NCBI GenBank assembly: GCA_007844125.1
Contig: CM017563.1
Span: 39,725,749-39,789,748, forward strand
Length of the DNA: 64,000 nt
Direction of reading: 5' to 3'
Source of the DNA: Sinonovacula constricta
Taxonomy: Eukaryota; Mollusca; Bivalvia; Cardiida; Solecurtidae
Below the pieces are notes generated by a model. The model was not told where the DNA came from, ran no database searches, and worked only from the letters and a program-made list of their open reading frames with translations. A program made the translations under genes and the position numbers. Of this stretch, positions 11,449 to 22,782 are shown one piece after another. Positions within the stretch are counted from its first letter, which is position 1, and every line of letters starts with the position of its first letter.

Positions 11449-13008
11449 AATAAGATAAGCAATAGTTTGGAAATTAAGGTGAATTTTTGTTTGACACCAA
11501 TAGTACTTTTACCGGAAAATAGTCTATGGACCATACACGAAAAGTCAATGCACATTTCAAACAAACAACAAGTACGTGATGTTGTTTTTTTCAGAGACCT
11601 TTACTTTGAAAAAAAGAAAGATCGGCATGTCAATCAAAAACGTATGTAACTCTTATTTTACAATTAACAACTGTTAACTTTACAATCCATTTTCTTGTAG
11701 AAATCGTGGAAGCATTTCTTCATTACCAAAATTAAAATTAAATTTTATCGTAATAAAAGCTTGCAAAACGTGTGCAACATAGAGGTTCTTTTGTGTTAAA
11801 AGCTGAAAACTACATTGCAGCTTTGGTTAAAAACAAGCAAGACAATGTAGATAAGTGCTTTCATTTGCTATAACATATGTAAATCAAATGCTTACTTTCT
11901 CGAATGCTTCAAAGAAGGAGAGTATTTGCACCTTTAATACATAATAAACGACCTTGTGTTTAACTTATATTGAAATGTTAATGTATCTAGCACTCAAGCA
12001 TATACGCACGTTTCCGTAAACGGTTTACAAACTGATCGAAAATTTTGGTTAAATCCACGATTTCTGCACGTTTGTTTATATATAACTAAAACCATTCTCT
12101 GTTTGACGAATACATTACATTGTTAGGCTATTGAGTGCCAGTTCAATGATGCCACGCTATACGCACCGAGGAAGAATGTAAATATATGAAGGGTTTATTT
12201 AATTAGATTTTAGATAAAGCAATGTAGTTTGATGTACACGCCATGAATGGTTATTTAATATCTTTGTTTCACGTTCTTCTTTAAAATGGAATATTGTATA
12301 GCTGTAAAATAAGGAGTACTACAGACAGCAGGATGTTTGTACATTGTAAGGATTTAATTGCAGAATGCTGCTGCAAGGCTTTGGCTACAGAACATCAAAC
12401 CCTTGATGTAATGACTCTACATCTTGTTTCTGCAAACAGAAACCTATTGTCGGGGTAAGATGGTTTTATCCTAACTGCTTTATTGAATTTTCAACAAATT
12501 TTAATTTGTTTACACCGAGAAAACAACGATAAAATAACCATAAGACTAGTGTCTTAATTGTTCCAGGGGAAGATAGAAACCAATTACATATCGGAGACCC
12601 GCAAAGGTTTGTTACAGACGTCAACCCTTCTAATAAAATCTTGACAGTCAAGGCAAACGTTAAGAAGAATGTGCACATTTACAAAAACAGACAATCAAAG
12701 TGACATATATCCTGCATAAGTTGCTTAGACACAAATGGCCTGCACCCGTTTTCACATATTTGCCTATTTTTGTGCGAAATAGTAATTTTAGAACGTTTAC
12801 TTTCAAAATATTTTTCTTGGACAATATGTTGCTAGCACATAATTAGTGTACTTCTTATGTCACTTGTTAAATGTATGTTCATTAAGAAGAACTTCTTGCG
12901 ATAAGTGAATATGTACAGCACTGCATATTTAGCTCAATTATGAATTGTGTTATAATACTTTATAATACTTAAACCACTTAAAGACCACGCGTTCGTGTTT
13001 TATTAATA

Positions 13009-13840
13009 AAGTAAAACCTCTCCAAACGGCACCTCTGAGCAGCAACGCCCCTTAGCAGCAACCCTTTTATTTCCCCCACACGTTTTCAGTGCATTTAAAC
13101 GTCTGAGCAGCACCTCCTCTGAGTAAAGGTAAACGGCCATTCAAATCTGTCCATAAAAGCTGTGGTAACCTTTGCTGAGCACCACCTGTGGGTTATTTGG
13201 GAAGTTTCACTTTATAAGGAATCTGGGTTGACTGATTTTGTAAAGGTGCTAATCCATTGTCTATTTGACAGGTAACCTGTTAGGTGTGAACAAACACTGA
13301 TAACCTGGTTTCAAAATAGTACTTACAGAAAGAAAAAAAAATCAGTTAATTGGCAATAGTAACTAATAAAATGTTTAATACATCAACAAAAAAATATTGG
13401 TGACTTTGCAAAAAGTGAAATAGACAATAATTGCTTTTTATCTGCAGCGTACAATTCCAATTTATGGTGACACAATATTAATGCAATTATCTATTTTCCT
13501 ACTTTAGTTCTCAATTTCATTTTATTTGATTTACATAATTATTTTTATTTGAGACTTATCAGATTCTACTAATAAGGGTTTGACCGTGTTTCAAATTACA
13601 CTGTAATTTTGTATACTCTTCTAGTTCTTATTTTTCAGCAAAAATTAACTACATTTTGAATATGTGATACCATATTTTGATATAATTAAAACATCCATAA
13701 GGAAATATTGATCTTAAATAATGCTTTATATAGGCTTTTTTTTAACTTGGCATCAATTATTGCTTATGCATAGCAACAGCACTTAGCAGCAACAGCTTTC
13801 TGTGCCTCCGCCAAATGTTGCAGTGCAGAGGTTTCACTGT
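13009..13840. mobile_element. Non-autonomous DNA transposon, pogo-like termini
   Basis: The left end reads AGTAAAACCTCTCCAAACGG and continues with GAGCAGCAACGCCCCTTAGC. The right end, reverse complemented, reads CAGTGAAACCTCTGCACTGC and continues to GCTGTTGCTGCTAAGTGCTG. The termini are therefore inverted repeats with a shared sub-terminal AGCAGCAAC..TTAGCAGCAAC motif. A CAGTNAAACCTCT start is characteristic of pogo/Tigger-type Tc1-mariner elements. The 0.8-kb interior has no transposase frame, so the element would depend on one elsewhere. The TA target duplication is not clean on the right. Confidence 0.55.
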
Positions 13841-14157
13841 TTTGTTACTTTGTTTTTGTTTTCAATTTAAACTGATACTTTTCAGTATTATAAACGTGAT
13901 CAATAATATATCAAGGAACACACATAAATCGTGAATACATAAAAATCTTTCGTGAGTCAAAGACGATCTTGACATATATTGATTGGTAGAGCTAGATCAA
14001 TGCATCCGAAAATCCGAAAACGTATGAGTCTTAATCGGGCGTGAAATCCTGGTCCACAAGTTGGGCGCACTATAGAGAGTGCTTGCTGCTCGAGTCTTTC
14101 GCAATATGCGTTTATTCTCTGCTTTTGCTGTTTAAATTTCTTATTTAAATTTACACC

Positions 14158-14193
14158 ATGGGCAATGAGGCTGCGCCAGGAAGCACGGACAAG
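14158..14193 (+). CDS. Possible orphan first coding exon with N-myristoylation motif
   Basis: An ATG in good context (ACACCATGG) opens 12 codons, MGNEAAPGSTDK, followed directly by GTACTATCGG, a plausible splice donor. MGN at a protein start is the classic N-myristoylation context. Local GC is higher than the surroundings. I could not find a matching downstream exon, and the DNA just downstream is LINE debris on the other strand. It may be a distal first exon of a gene outside the window, or chance. Confidence 0.2.
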
Positions 14194-14369
14194 GTACTAT
14201 CGGTTCCCAGAACTTTCTATACATTTCTTTGGATAAGTTTTCAAGTTGTACTCGAAAAGCTTCTCTGTCCACATGTTTTAGGCTGTTTTTATTCGGATTA
14301 AAAGCTGTTTAGAAATGCGGGAGTCGGGCAAAGGTTTAACGTGGCCTGCCTAGCTGATATTTTTCCTGT

Positions 14370-15295
14370 ACAATTTATATATATATCACTAACGACCCCA
14401 GCATGCTTCAGGACCTCACTGTTCTGAATATTGTCCTCTCAGCGGATATGATGTAGGTTGTTGGTGTAGCGAAGGTGGAAACGCTGCATAAGTTTACCGT
14501 GTCATCTGTACATCATAAAACAACTTGAAAAACGTAGACAGCACAATTGCACGGAAAACCTTGATCATTGTGTCAAGTGTACCTCGTCACCTTTGCATTC
14601 CTGACTTGTTGAGTCTCCCAACACTGCTGGCCTTTTACGAACAGAACAGAACATATTTTATTACAGACTTGTACAGAGTACATAATCTATACATCATGTA
14701 GAAATATTACTATTTTACGGTGCTATAGTGGATCGCAGCGTCAACGTAAGCGGAACGACAGGGTGTGTTTTTGCGGTAGATGAAAATTTCCACTGCCTAA
14801 AGTTACTTTTTTTTTCCTGTGATAAATGGGTTATGGGACTTGCTTTCAGGTGAAGGCTGCACTAACACTTCGGTCATTTTAGTACTGAATGTAGGACCAA
14901 AGTTGTTAAAAACAGACGGAACTCTGTTAATCTCTGTTGCATCATGTTTTGGACAATGATGGGCAACACAACCCTGCCTGGATACATTGACAACTAAGGA
15001 GGTCTCTCAATCGTCTGAAGATACTACTCATAATCCATCGTGAAATTGTTTGACGGTCGCAATGAATTCGTCTGGTATGTAATACATATATACTATTCCA
15101 GATGCCATCTCTGCTGACCGTGTCAAAACCTTTGGTCATGTTGGCGAAGTTCCTATCGAGATTGTAGCGTTGCTCGTTGCTTTTAGGCAGGTGCCGAAGT
15201 AGTTTGCCAAACTGGCTCTTAGGTAGATGACTGGCTGATGTCGGGGAGACGTGAATATGTATTGGAGTAATCGTATGTTCATGGCATGTTAGCAT
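14370..15295 (-). pseudogene. LINE reverse transcriptase remnant with internal deletion
   Basis: On the minus strand, two frames together give a recognisable non-LTR reverse transcriptase. In order: NMTKGFDTVSRDGIWN (like the LTKAFDTVSRDGLW block) near 15100; DEFIATVKQFHDGL near 15050, then RQGCV near 14970; FNNFGPTFSTKMTEV and LVQPSPESKSHNPFIT near 14830-14900; KVFRAIVLSTFF near 14550; and FHLRYTNNLHHIR..NIQNSEVLKHAG near 14410-14470. There are several stops and at least three frameshifts. The usual 100 or so residues between RQGCV and the STKKTEV block, which should carry the catalytic FADD/YADD motif, are missing. It is a dead copy. I did not recognise an endonuclease domain upstream (15300-16400). 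Confidence 0.8.
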
Positions 15296-15299
15296 TAGG

Positions 15300-18000
15300 A
15301 AATCATCTTTCCATATGTGATGAGTACATTGTCTTAATTACTGATTAAATTGTAGTGGGGGTTTAACCTCTCTAAAACAATCACAATTACTGTCAAAATC
15401 TTTCAGGAGGCAGTAGAACAAATACAAGCATCTGCCAGTGGTCGACTTGTGAGAGATTCCGCAAATGTTGTCACGCGAATCTCAATTCCCTTTTAGTTTG
15501 AAGATAGGACTAATTTTGCATCTCGGAACTCCAGGGTTCTATTGCCATATACTCTGAAGGTGATCAGGAAGACCACAGGACATAAAAACTGGAGCATTAT
15601 TTAAGGGGACATGAATTTGAGGCCCGTGGAAACTACATCAGTTGAGGGAGACACGTCCAATTTAGAGCTAATTAGCGATGATCCAATGGGTGCTGATCTT
15701 TCAGGGCGTTGAACCTGTTGCTGTCCTATCTTTCTGCATGGCCATGGAAAGACAAACTGAAAGGAGAGCGGAATGAATATAAATGTGTAGGGATTTCCAG
15801 TTTTCAGTCAGGAGTGTTTGGAAATCAGAATGATATCTGTCTAGACGAGTTCAAAGATTCTTTGTATTGAAAGCATATATTTTAACATTCTGTCATTGTA
15901 CACTTTATAGTTCCTGTATGGTGAGCTTTATTTTGCAGATACACATGTAGAAGCAGACAATAAAACCGTGGTCTGTCCAGCAGTCGGCGATTTATAAGGT
16001 CCTGGTAACCCGCTCATCATGCTTATCGTTACATGTAATAAATGAAATTAATGACATTTCTGTGTCTGATCCGAGGCCAAAAAGTATTCTTGTTAGGGAT
16101 GGAAAGATCATGTTCTTTGAAGGTCTTTAGCTAGGAGAAGCTATTGCTGATATACGTTTCTACTTGATGTTTGTTTCAGGGTTAGTTTTCTGAACCAACA
16201 CAAACATTAAATTCGCTAAGCAGAATCAGCTTTTTTCAATCTGTGGTACAGCAGCGATAACAGAGATAAGGGCCTCCATACTATCCGACTAGCAAGAGAT
16301 GGAGGCTGAAAGCGAGTGTTGTCAAACATGCAGACGCCAAGAGACACCACACAAGATCACGTGGACCATTTTGGATATATACTAACCCCTTATCATAGGT
16401 ACACTGTTACTAGTGCCTTAATACTGTAAACAGGTTTAATTTGGTAATGTATAAAAATACATTTTTAGACATGTATGCAAACAACAAAGTATTTTTTGTG
16501 TATGGCTCACAATTCTCTACCTACCAGGAAAGAATCCATTGACCGTCGAATTTTTAAATGATTGCGTTTTTTTTTAAAATTGCTATAACATATCAAATTA
16601 ATGCTGTGTAGTTCATGTCATTCTGAACAGTAACAAACCATGCCTTTATAAATAAATTGGAACGTACAGTATCGTGAATACAATATAGCTTACTGTAAGA
16701 ATGCGTGTCCAAAATAATTAACCGTATCAAAAAACTGCGCATCTAAAATCTAATTTGTAATTTTTACATTGTCAGATCGTGGCAATCTCTGTCAAACCAT
16801 TTAAACCACGAGATATAATTTTTGCTAAAGGCAATCTTGTCCCAAAATGTTGTTTGGAAATGTTCAAGTGTTTATTACTCGATAGTGCCTTTTTGTGCGG
16901 TGTGTCAAAAATGTAAAGTGCAGAAAGTGTTGGTTTTTTTTTGACGTGCAACACATAACTTGCGATTAGAAAATACACTTAAATACAGTCTTAAATATAG
17001 CTTTTGCACATTTTATAATTTGAACATATTCGATACGATACATTCAGCCTTTTCGAATGCTTGAGTTACTTGCTACCTGGATAATATTTAGGAGCGTTAC
17101 CTTAACATCTAAAACTGATCACACTTGTGCTTTGTATAACGGCTAATCAGTCATCTGCAAACATTTAATTTTTAAGTCAACGAAAACTGATTTGAAATCA
17201 TGTGAAAAGGTAAATGAAAGGAAAAACTTCTTAATTTCATAGTTGAATTAAACATGTATGAAAAGTTCTGTTGCAATCAAAAAGTAAAAGCTATATGGAT
17301 TCTGAAAAATAACACAACTTTCTTGCGATAAAACATCGAACCATTCAATTCTTGCAATATATTGGCACCATGTTTTAATAATATTTATTTACGGTTTATC
17401 ATTTTTTCTACAATATGAGACATCAACTTGTTTAGTAAATAAAGAAGGAAAATGATTTGTATACATGTATACAGATGACTCACGAAATTACATTTTTGTA
17501 TCGACAAGGGGTTGCTTACAAGATTTTTCTACCAATTCTGACCGTACTATGGAAAAAGTATAAAATACATACGAGATTGTGAACACAAACAAATTTAAAT
17601 GTAAAAGTGACATAACTGAGACGAGACATTACAGAAATCAAGAGGTAAGAGACAGTTACTTTATTGAAACGGCTATCAGCTAAAGGACATACTTGCGTGC
17701 CTACTAGTTTTTGGCGCGCTCAAACCTCGTTGTTCCTTAAGGCTTACCCGAAGAGAAGAGTATAAATAAAACTCTTTTCAAGATAAGACAGTACATTTAA
17801 CAATACGAGATGTACGCACCTTTATAGGGAGTTAATACATGAACAAGTATAAATGTAAAACAATGTACGCATCAACAAATAACTGAAGTGTATTGTGTAT
17901 AGAAATTGTCTAATTTATTTAAGTCAGTTAATTACTATTACTTTTTCTAAAATGTATAAATTGGTAAAGTGGTCTTTTTGTGTCTTTTTTTGTTTGTTCT
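15300..18000. other. Non-coding stretch, possible LINE flank
   Basis: The part from 15300 to 16380 is less AT-rich than its surroundings and may be further decayed LINE sequence, but I recognise no motif. From 16400 to 18000 it is ordinary AT-rich DNA with no supported feature. Confidence 0.4.
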
Positions 18001-18008
18001 ATGTCACA

Positions 18009-18216
18009 CCACACTGCAATTAGCGACGTCTAGCTAATTATTGGTGGAGGGAGCCCCCAGACTTATATCTGGGTAGAACCACCGGCCCACCGCAGGTTAG
18101 CTGGAAAACCTCCCCACATGAAAGTTCTCGCTCCGAGCGGGATTCGAACTCATGCGGTGAGGGGCTGAAGGAGTTTCAAGTCAACGACTCTAACCGTTCG
18201 GTCACAGGCGCCCCTT
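18009..18216 (-). mobile_element. tRNA-derived SINE, family 3
   Basis: On the minus strand the head reads GGGGCGCCTGTGACCGAACG, then GTTAGAGTCG, with a clear B box in GAGTTCGAATCCCGC. The spacing between boxes is long enough to suggest a tRNA with a long variable arm (Ser or Leu type). The body contains GTGGGGAGGTTTTCCAGC, GGTGGTTCTACCCAGATAT and GTCTGGGGGCTCCCTCCACC. A truncated relative lies at 39056-39185, so this is a repeat and not a single-copy tRNA gene. Confidence 0.7.
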
Positions 18217-18363
18217 TGGTCTTTTTATGTGGAACTATTAAATAATTTATAAATATTACATATTTTCCTTATATCATTTTAGATATGATTTACATGGCAT
18301 GTATATATGACTATATGTTGTTTAATGAATTGGTGATTCGTCGCGATGACACAAGAGGGCTTT

Positions 18364-18605
18364 ACCGGACCTGTTAGCGCAATCGGTAGAGCGTCGGCTC
18401 GATTTACAGGAGGCTCCGGCTTTGATTCCGGTTAAGTCGTTAAAATGGTAGTTGTATAGACCCCAATTTCGGAATTGTGTGACTGGGTGTGGTATCATGC
18501 ATGTGTTCGAGGCATTCTACACAAAGTGAAGGCAGCACTATATCTGGTTCAAATGGACAGCGACTTCAGATAACTGAAATCATGTAGTAGGACGATAAAC
18601 CAAAC
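18364..18605 (+). mobile_element. tRNA-derived SINE, family 2
   Basis: The head carries CCTGTTAGCGCAATCGGTAG followed by AGCGTCGGCTC, and a degenerate B box (GGCTTTGATTCCGG). The body has GTGTGACTGGGTGTGGTATC, AAGTGAAGGCAGCACTATAT and CAAATGGACAGCGACTTCAG. The tail is CGATAAACCAAACAAACAAA. The body and tail match the minus-strand copies at 2935-3215 and 29257-29560. Confidence 0.7.
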
Positions 18606-18944
18606 AAACAAACACAAGGGATCTACTACGTCTTTCCAACGTCACGTTACAAACATTAACGACACGGATGTATATTATGTCTCTCTTCAATCCAAAAGCA
18701 ATAAATCTTCTAACGCAATTAACTGTAAGTCTTCCGTTCAAACAATTAAGACACCATCCTAGCTAGCGGTGAATTTATGGACTTGTCAATGATATAAAAT
18801 TAGTGGGAAGTACTTAACATAACAATGATATACCATTGCTTGAAGGTGTTTGGGTTGATTTACAAATTAAACAGACCATAGCCGGCGATGGGTTTCATCT
18901 CGTAAGACAAAAATAAGTATGTCCTAAGTGTACCTGCACTGTTG

Positions 18945-19000
18945 ATGTTTGTTTGTTGTTGTTGTTTTTGTTGTTATTGTTGTTGCTGCTGTTGTTGTGT
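18945..19000. repeat. (TTG)n microsatellite
   Basis: Interrupted GTT triplets. A second short tract lies at 19100-19130, and sequence near 19020 and 19140 is similar (AATGTAAxTCTAAG.. then TAGGTAAT..TTGCCAAAAT), which suggests a small local duplication of about 125 bp. Confidence 0.7.
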
Positions 19001-19796
19001 TTTTTTCACTACTAATGTAATTCTAAGGGGAATATAGGTAATTATAGTTATTGCCAAAATACATTTTACATATTTAACAAAACATATTATTTTATTATAT
19101 TGTTGTTTTGTTGTTGTTGTTGTTACGTTGTTCCTTTTTCATTTCAAATGTAAATCTAAGCGAAAAAGTAGGTAATTGTCGTGATTGCCAAAATTGCATT
19201 TTGTATCATATATCCAAATATGTAATATATATATTAATAAAAACGAAAACAAACAACAAAGAACAACTAAACAAACACAAACACACACATTGTTTCTGTA
19301 ATTCATATACAAATGAGTGAAAAAAATGACATTTTGAAACAGCATCATTTTTTCTTGGATGGCGGAGGCCTGGGGAAGGAGGTATTGCTTATACATCAAA
19401 GGGCTTTTATATTTTTTTTATAACTAGCATAATGTACAGGTCAATTTGAAACTTTGAAAAGGTAATTAACACACTTGTAATAAATGATTATTGATTTCAA
19501 AAGTCTGACTTTGATTTTTAAACATCTGCAATAGGTGTTCGTTTCATCACATTTTAATTAAAGTTTCATGACTTTCGTGGAAAGTCACTAAACTATAGTT
19601 AACATGGTGATGAAACAACATCAAGGCCAGACCAAACTACTGTGAAGAAGGTCACTTATTAGCGAATCGAACAGAAATTGTTAAAAAATCTTGGCTACCT
19701 GTCAGACCTTGCCCAATTTACAAGGTGCTAGACGTTTACATGCAGTTCCTAGCTTTCATCCTTTCTGGAAGGTGCATTCACTTAATTATTTTTACA

Positions 19797-19797
19797 C

Positions 19798-19858
<61 letters not shown>

Positions 19859-20220
19859 TATCATCATCATTATTATCATCATCATCATCACCATCATCAT
19901 CACCATTATCATCATCATCATCATTAATATCATAATAATAATAATAATAATCATTATCATTATCATCTTCATCATTAATATCATATAAAGTACGTATATC
20001 ATCATCATCATAGCGTTAATATGTAGACAATCGGGATAGTTACCGATTAATTACCATCATCGCTCTCCTCCTCCTCCTCATCATCATCATCAAAATCATT
20101 TTCATCATCATCATCATCATCATCATCATTATTATTATTTTTATTATTATCATCATCTTCATCATCATCATCATCATCATTATCATCATCATCAACATTA
20201 ATATCATATAAAGTACTCAT
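19797..20220. repeat. (ATC)n microsatellites with a duplicated 75-bp segment
   Basis: Long ATC/TTA triplet tracts at 19797-19980 and 20062-20200 are each followed by nearly the same segment: TATCATATAAAGTAC at 19980 and 20202, then AGCGTTAATATGTAGACAAT, then CGGGATAGTTACCGAT. The unit repeats with a period of about 223 bp, so microsatellite plus flank were duplicated together (the second copy extends to 20276). Confidence 0.85.
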
Positions 20221-20549
20221 TTCATCATCATAGCGTTAATATGTAGACAATCGGGATAGTTACCGATAAATTACCATAGTGTTTACACAGCTGTTTGATG
20301 TCGGTGTCCTATCCATTTGTTTAGATGATAATCATTGCTTGTTTGAATGCCTTGCGTCATCAGTGACAGTCCCATTTGTATTCACGTACCTTAGTATTTT
20401 AGTTAGTAATAAAATGTAAATTGTACTAAAAGTTTTTAGCATGTAAGACTTAGCAGGTAAAATGCAAACTCTGAAGATCCTGGTCAAAAATATTATTATC
20501 TCACTATTTACGTCATATGCATTTATTAAAATCTGAATTAGATTTTTAT

Positions 20550-20880
20550 TCTGTTGTTGTTGTTGTTGTTGTTGTTGTTTTGTTGTTGTTGCTGCTTTTG
20601 GCTTTTATTCTTATTTCAAGAAATGAACTGTCGATCCTTTTGACGCCACAAGACAATATAAAACAATATGTTGTATAAAGATTCAGACACGTTTAAATTG
20701 GACAAACAAAAGTTATAACGTTGTTAATGATATTATTTTGTTGTTATTGTTACAGATGTTAATTTTATTATTATTATTATTATTATTATTCTTGTTGTTG
20801 TTGTTGTTATTGCTGTTGCTGTTACTGTTCCTGCAGCTGCAGTTGTTGTTCTTGTTCTTCTTTTTCTTTATAATCGGCAG
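20550..20880. repeat. (TTG)n and compound TTA/TTG microsatellites
   Basis: TTG tract at 20551-20592, then a compound (TTA)n, (TTG)n and CTG-rich stretch at 20740-20870. The minus-strand Asn-rich translation is an artefact. Confidence 0.8.
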
Positions 20881-20984
20881 AAACATGCTATGAATGTTAT
20901 TTACATAGGTTATGAACGTTAGTTGTGACCATGGTCGGTAGAATGGCTGATTTGTAATCCCAATTACAGCGAGGGTCTGAATAA

Positions 20985-21300
20985 AACGTCTCAAATAGGT
21001 ACTGATCAGGTTCGAGTCCCGGTCTGGTAAAAATCTTTACGTAGATACGTCTTCCAGCTGACCCTTAGTGCGACTACATACTGACCTATAAGAAGATCTA
21101 TGACCCATTGTGTGACCGACTTTCAAGTCGTCAGGATCTTAAGTCAATGAACACGTCGGTGCGAAAGCCTTCAGTCGCGGCCGGCGACTCCCATTTTGTG
21201 AGGTTTTTCAAATGACATGCGGTGTGCTAGTAAATTCCGCCCAGGCCCAGCCTCTTGTCTGAAGGTATCCTCCGTCAAAAAGAGAATGACATCAATTTAT
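20985..21300 (+). mobile_element. Probable decayed tRNA-derived repeat
   Basis: This is a GC-richer island in AT-rich DNA with a B-box-like CAGGTTCGAGTCCCGGTCTG at about 21008-21027. About 270 bp of unique-looking body follows, including GTGCGAAAGCCTTCAGTCGC. An A box cannot be recognised with confidence upstream. It resembles a SINE head with lost 5' end, but I see no second copy in this window, so the family is unproven. Confidence 0.4.
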
Positions 21301-22004
21301 TGACAGTACTCATGTCATTCGATGAAAACCGTAAATCAAAAGGTATTTGGTGGCAACTAGTATAACAATAAAATGTGTTGGCTATAGTGTCAAAAAATAA
21401 ATTATGATTAAGACAAACTAAAAACTCTAATATGTAAAGCTAAAGTTGTTGTATTGCTTTAATTAACATTAGATTCTTTGTAAGTGCGGCATTGCATTAA
21501 ACCCCAAACATAAATTTGTGTTTTTATTTAATGAGAGAAATAGGATGAGATAAGAACATAATTAAAAATACCATGTACTAACCTTTCAACTCATTTTTAC
21601 TTATCTTACTGAATCTATGAATAAAGAAATTTTAATTCTTAACTAAGTCAAACAATGAAAGCGAATGTCAAATCAGTTATAGTTATGTCTAACAACATTT
21701 TTAACTGAACACTTACTGCAGGTTGATGAATTATTATCAGTGTCACTATTTCCGTCACCGTGAACCAGTTTATTCTTGATTGGGCAAAAGCACAATGATG
21801 AAAAGAGCAATTACTTTCAAATTGCAGTCACACGTGTATACGCACATGTACATAATTTTACTTTTATGGTGATGTACCTTGTCTTAATGCGGTGGATTGG
21901 TATTTGTTGCTGTGTTGTTGTTGTTGTTGTTGTTTTTTTCTTGTTTTTTTTTATGTTGCTGTTTTAGTTTGAGAGTTGTAAATTGTTGATTGGGCTTCGT
22001 ATCA

Positions 22005-22140
22005 TGGCAAGTGTCCGCGGCATGCTATGCGCAAGTTAGCCAGTACTATATCTGCTTCAAGTGGACACCGTTTTCGGAAAACCTAGAGAAAGTTGATAGA
22101 ACTATGAACATATTTAAGAAACAAGCACACAAGTAACTAA
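22005..22140 (+). mobile_element. Degraded 3' part of SINE family 2
   Basis: This carries GTACTATATCTGCTTCAAGT, then GGACACCGTTTTCGG, followed by a decayed AAGAAACAAGCACACAAG tail. It parallels the 3' third of the family 2 copy at 18364-18605 (GCACTATATCTGGTTCAAAT, GGACAGCGACTTC). The tRNA-like head is absent. It lies 0.6 kb upstream of the BRICHOS gene B promoter. Confidence 0.45.
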
Positions 22141-22726
22141 CCTGATACGTATGTACCAGCTGTACTTCTTAAACCTTTATATGCTGAACATTACCGAGAG
22201 AAAGACATGTATATTTGACTTGGGTTTTCAATTCATGCGATACCTCTAACCACGTCATCAGGCCAGGTAAATGCGTTCGACTCATGATGTCTTATACTAA
22301 ACCATTTACCATGTTTCTCTTCAATTATATATATTGCTTTTGTCTTTGGATTTTTAATGTTTTGTGATGACACAATAATTATCCGATTAGCGATGCCCAG
22401 TTTCTCTGTTAAAAGAAAAACTCGGACAAATGTCTACATAATGGATATAGCCAACAGGTCAACTGGAAGATCCACCTTCGTAAAAAATACTCGACCGTTG
22501 TTGTTGTTCTTCTTCTTCTTCCGATTAAGGAACTGGGCTCTTAATTAGAGCGTAACTAGTTCCTATTGTTGCTGCTGCTGCTTCATGCTTTTGTGGTTGG
22601 GTGTGTATAAACGTTCCTAAAATACGACCGTGTTATGTTAACGTTTCACCGAAATATACTGACGTAAGTAAACCACGAAACTGCATAAATATGTCGTCAC
22701 GCGTTAAATAGGTTAATTGGTTATGG

Positions 22727-22734
22727 TATATAAG
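22727..22734 (+). promoter_or_regulatory. TATA box of BRICHOS gene B
   Basis: TATATAAG in the context TGGTATATAAGTGCAG starts 56 bases before the ATG at 22783. The orphan first exon at 42776-42838 has GGTATATAAAGACATG starting 55 bases before its ATG. Conservation of motif and spacing between the two copies supports a real core promoter and predicts transcription starting roughly 25-30 bases downstream. Confidence 0.7.
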
Positions 22735-22782
22735 TGCAGGTTTGTAAACGTATTTTGATCAGACACAGACAAGACGTTGAAA

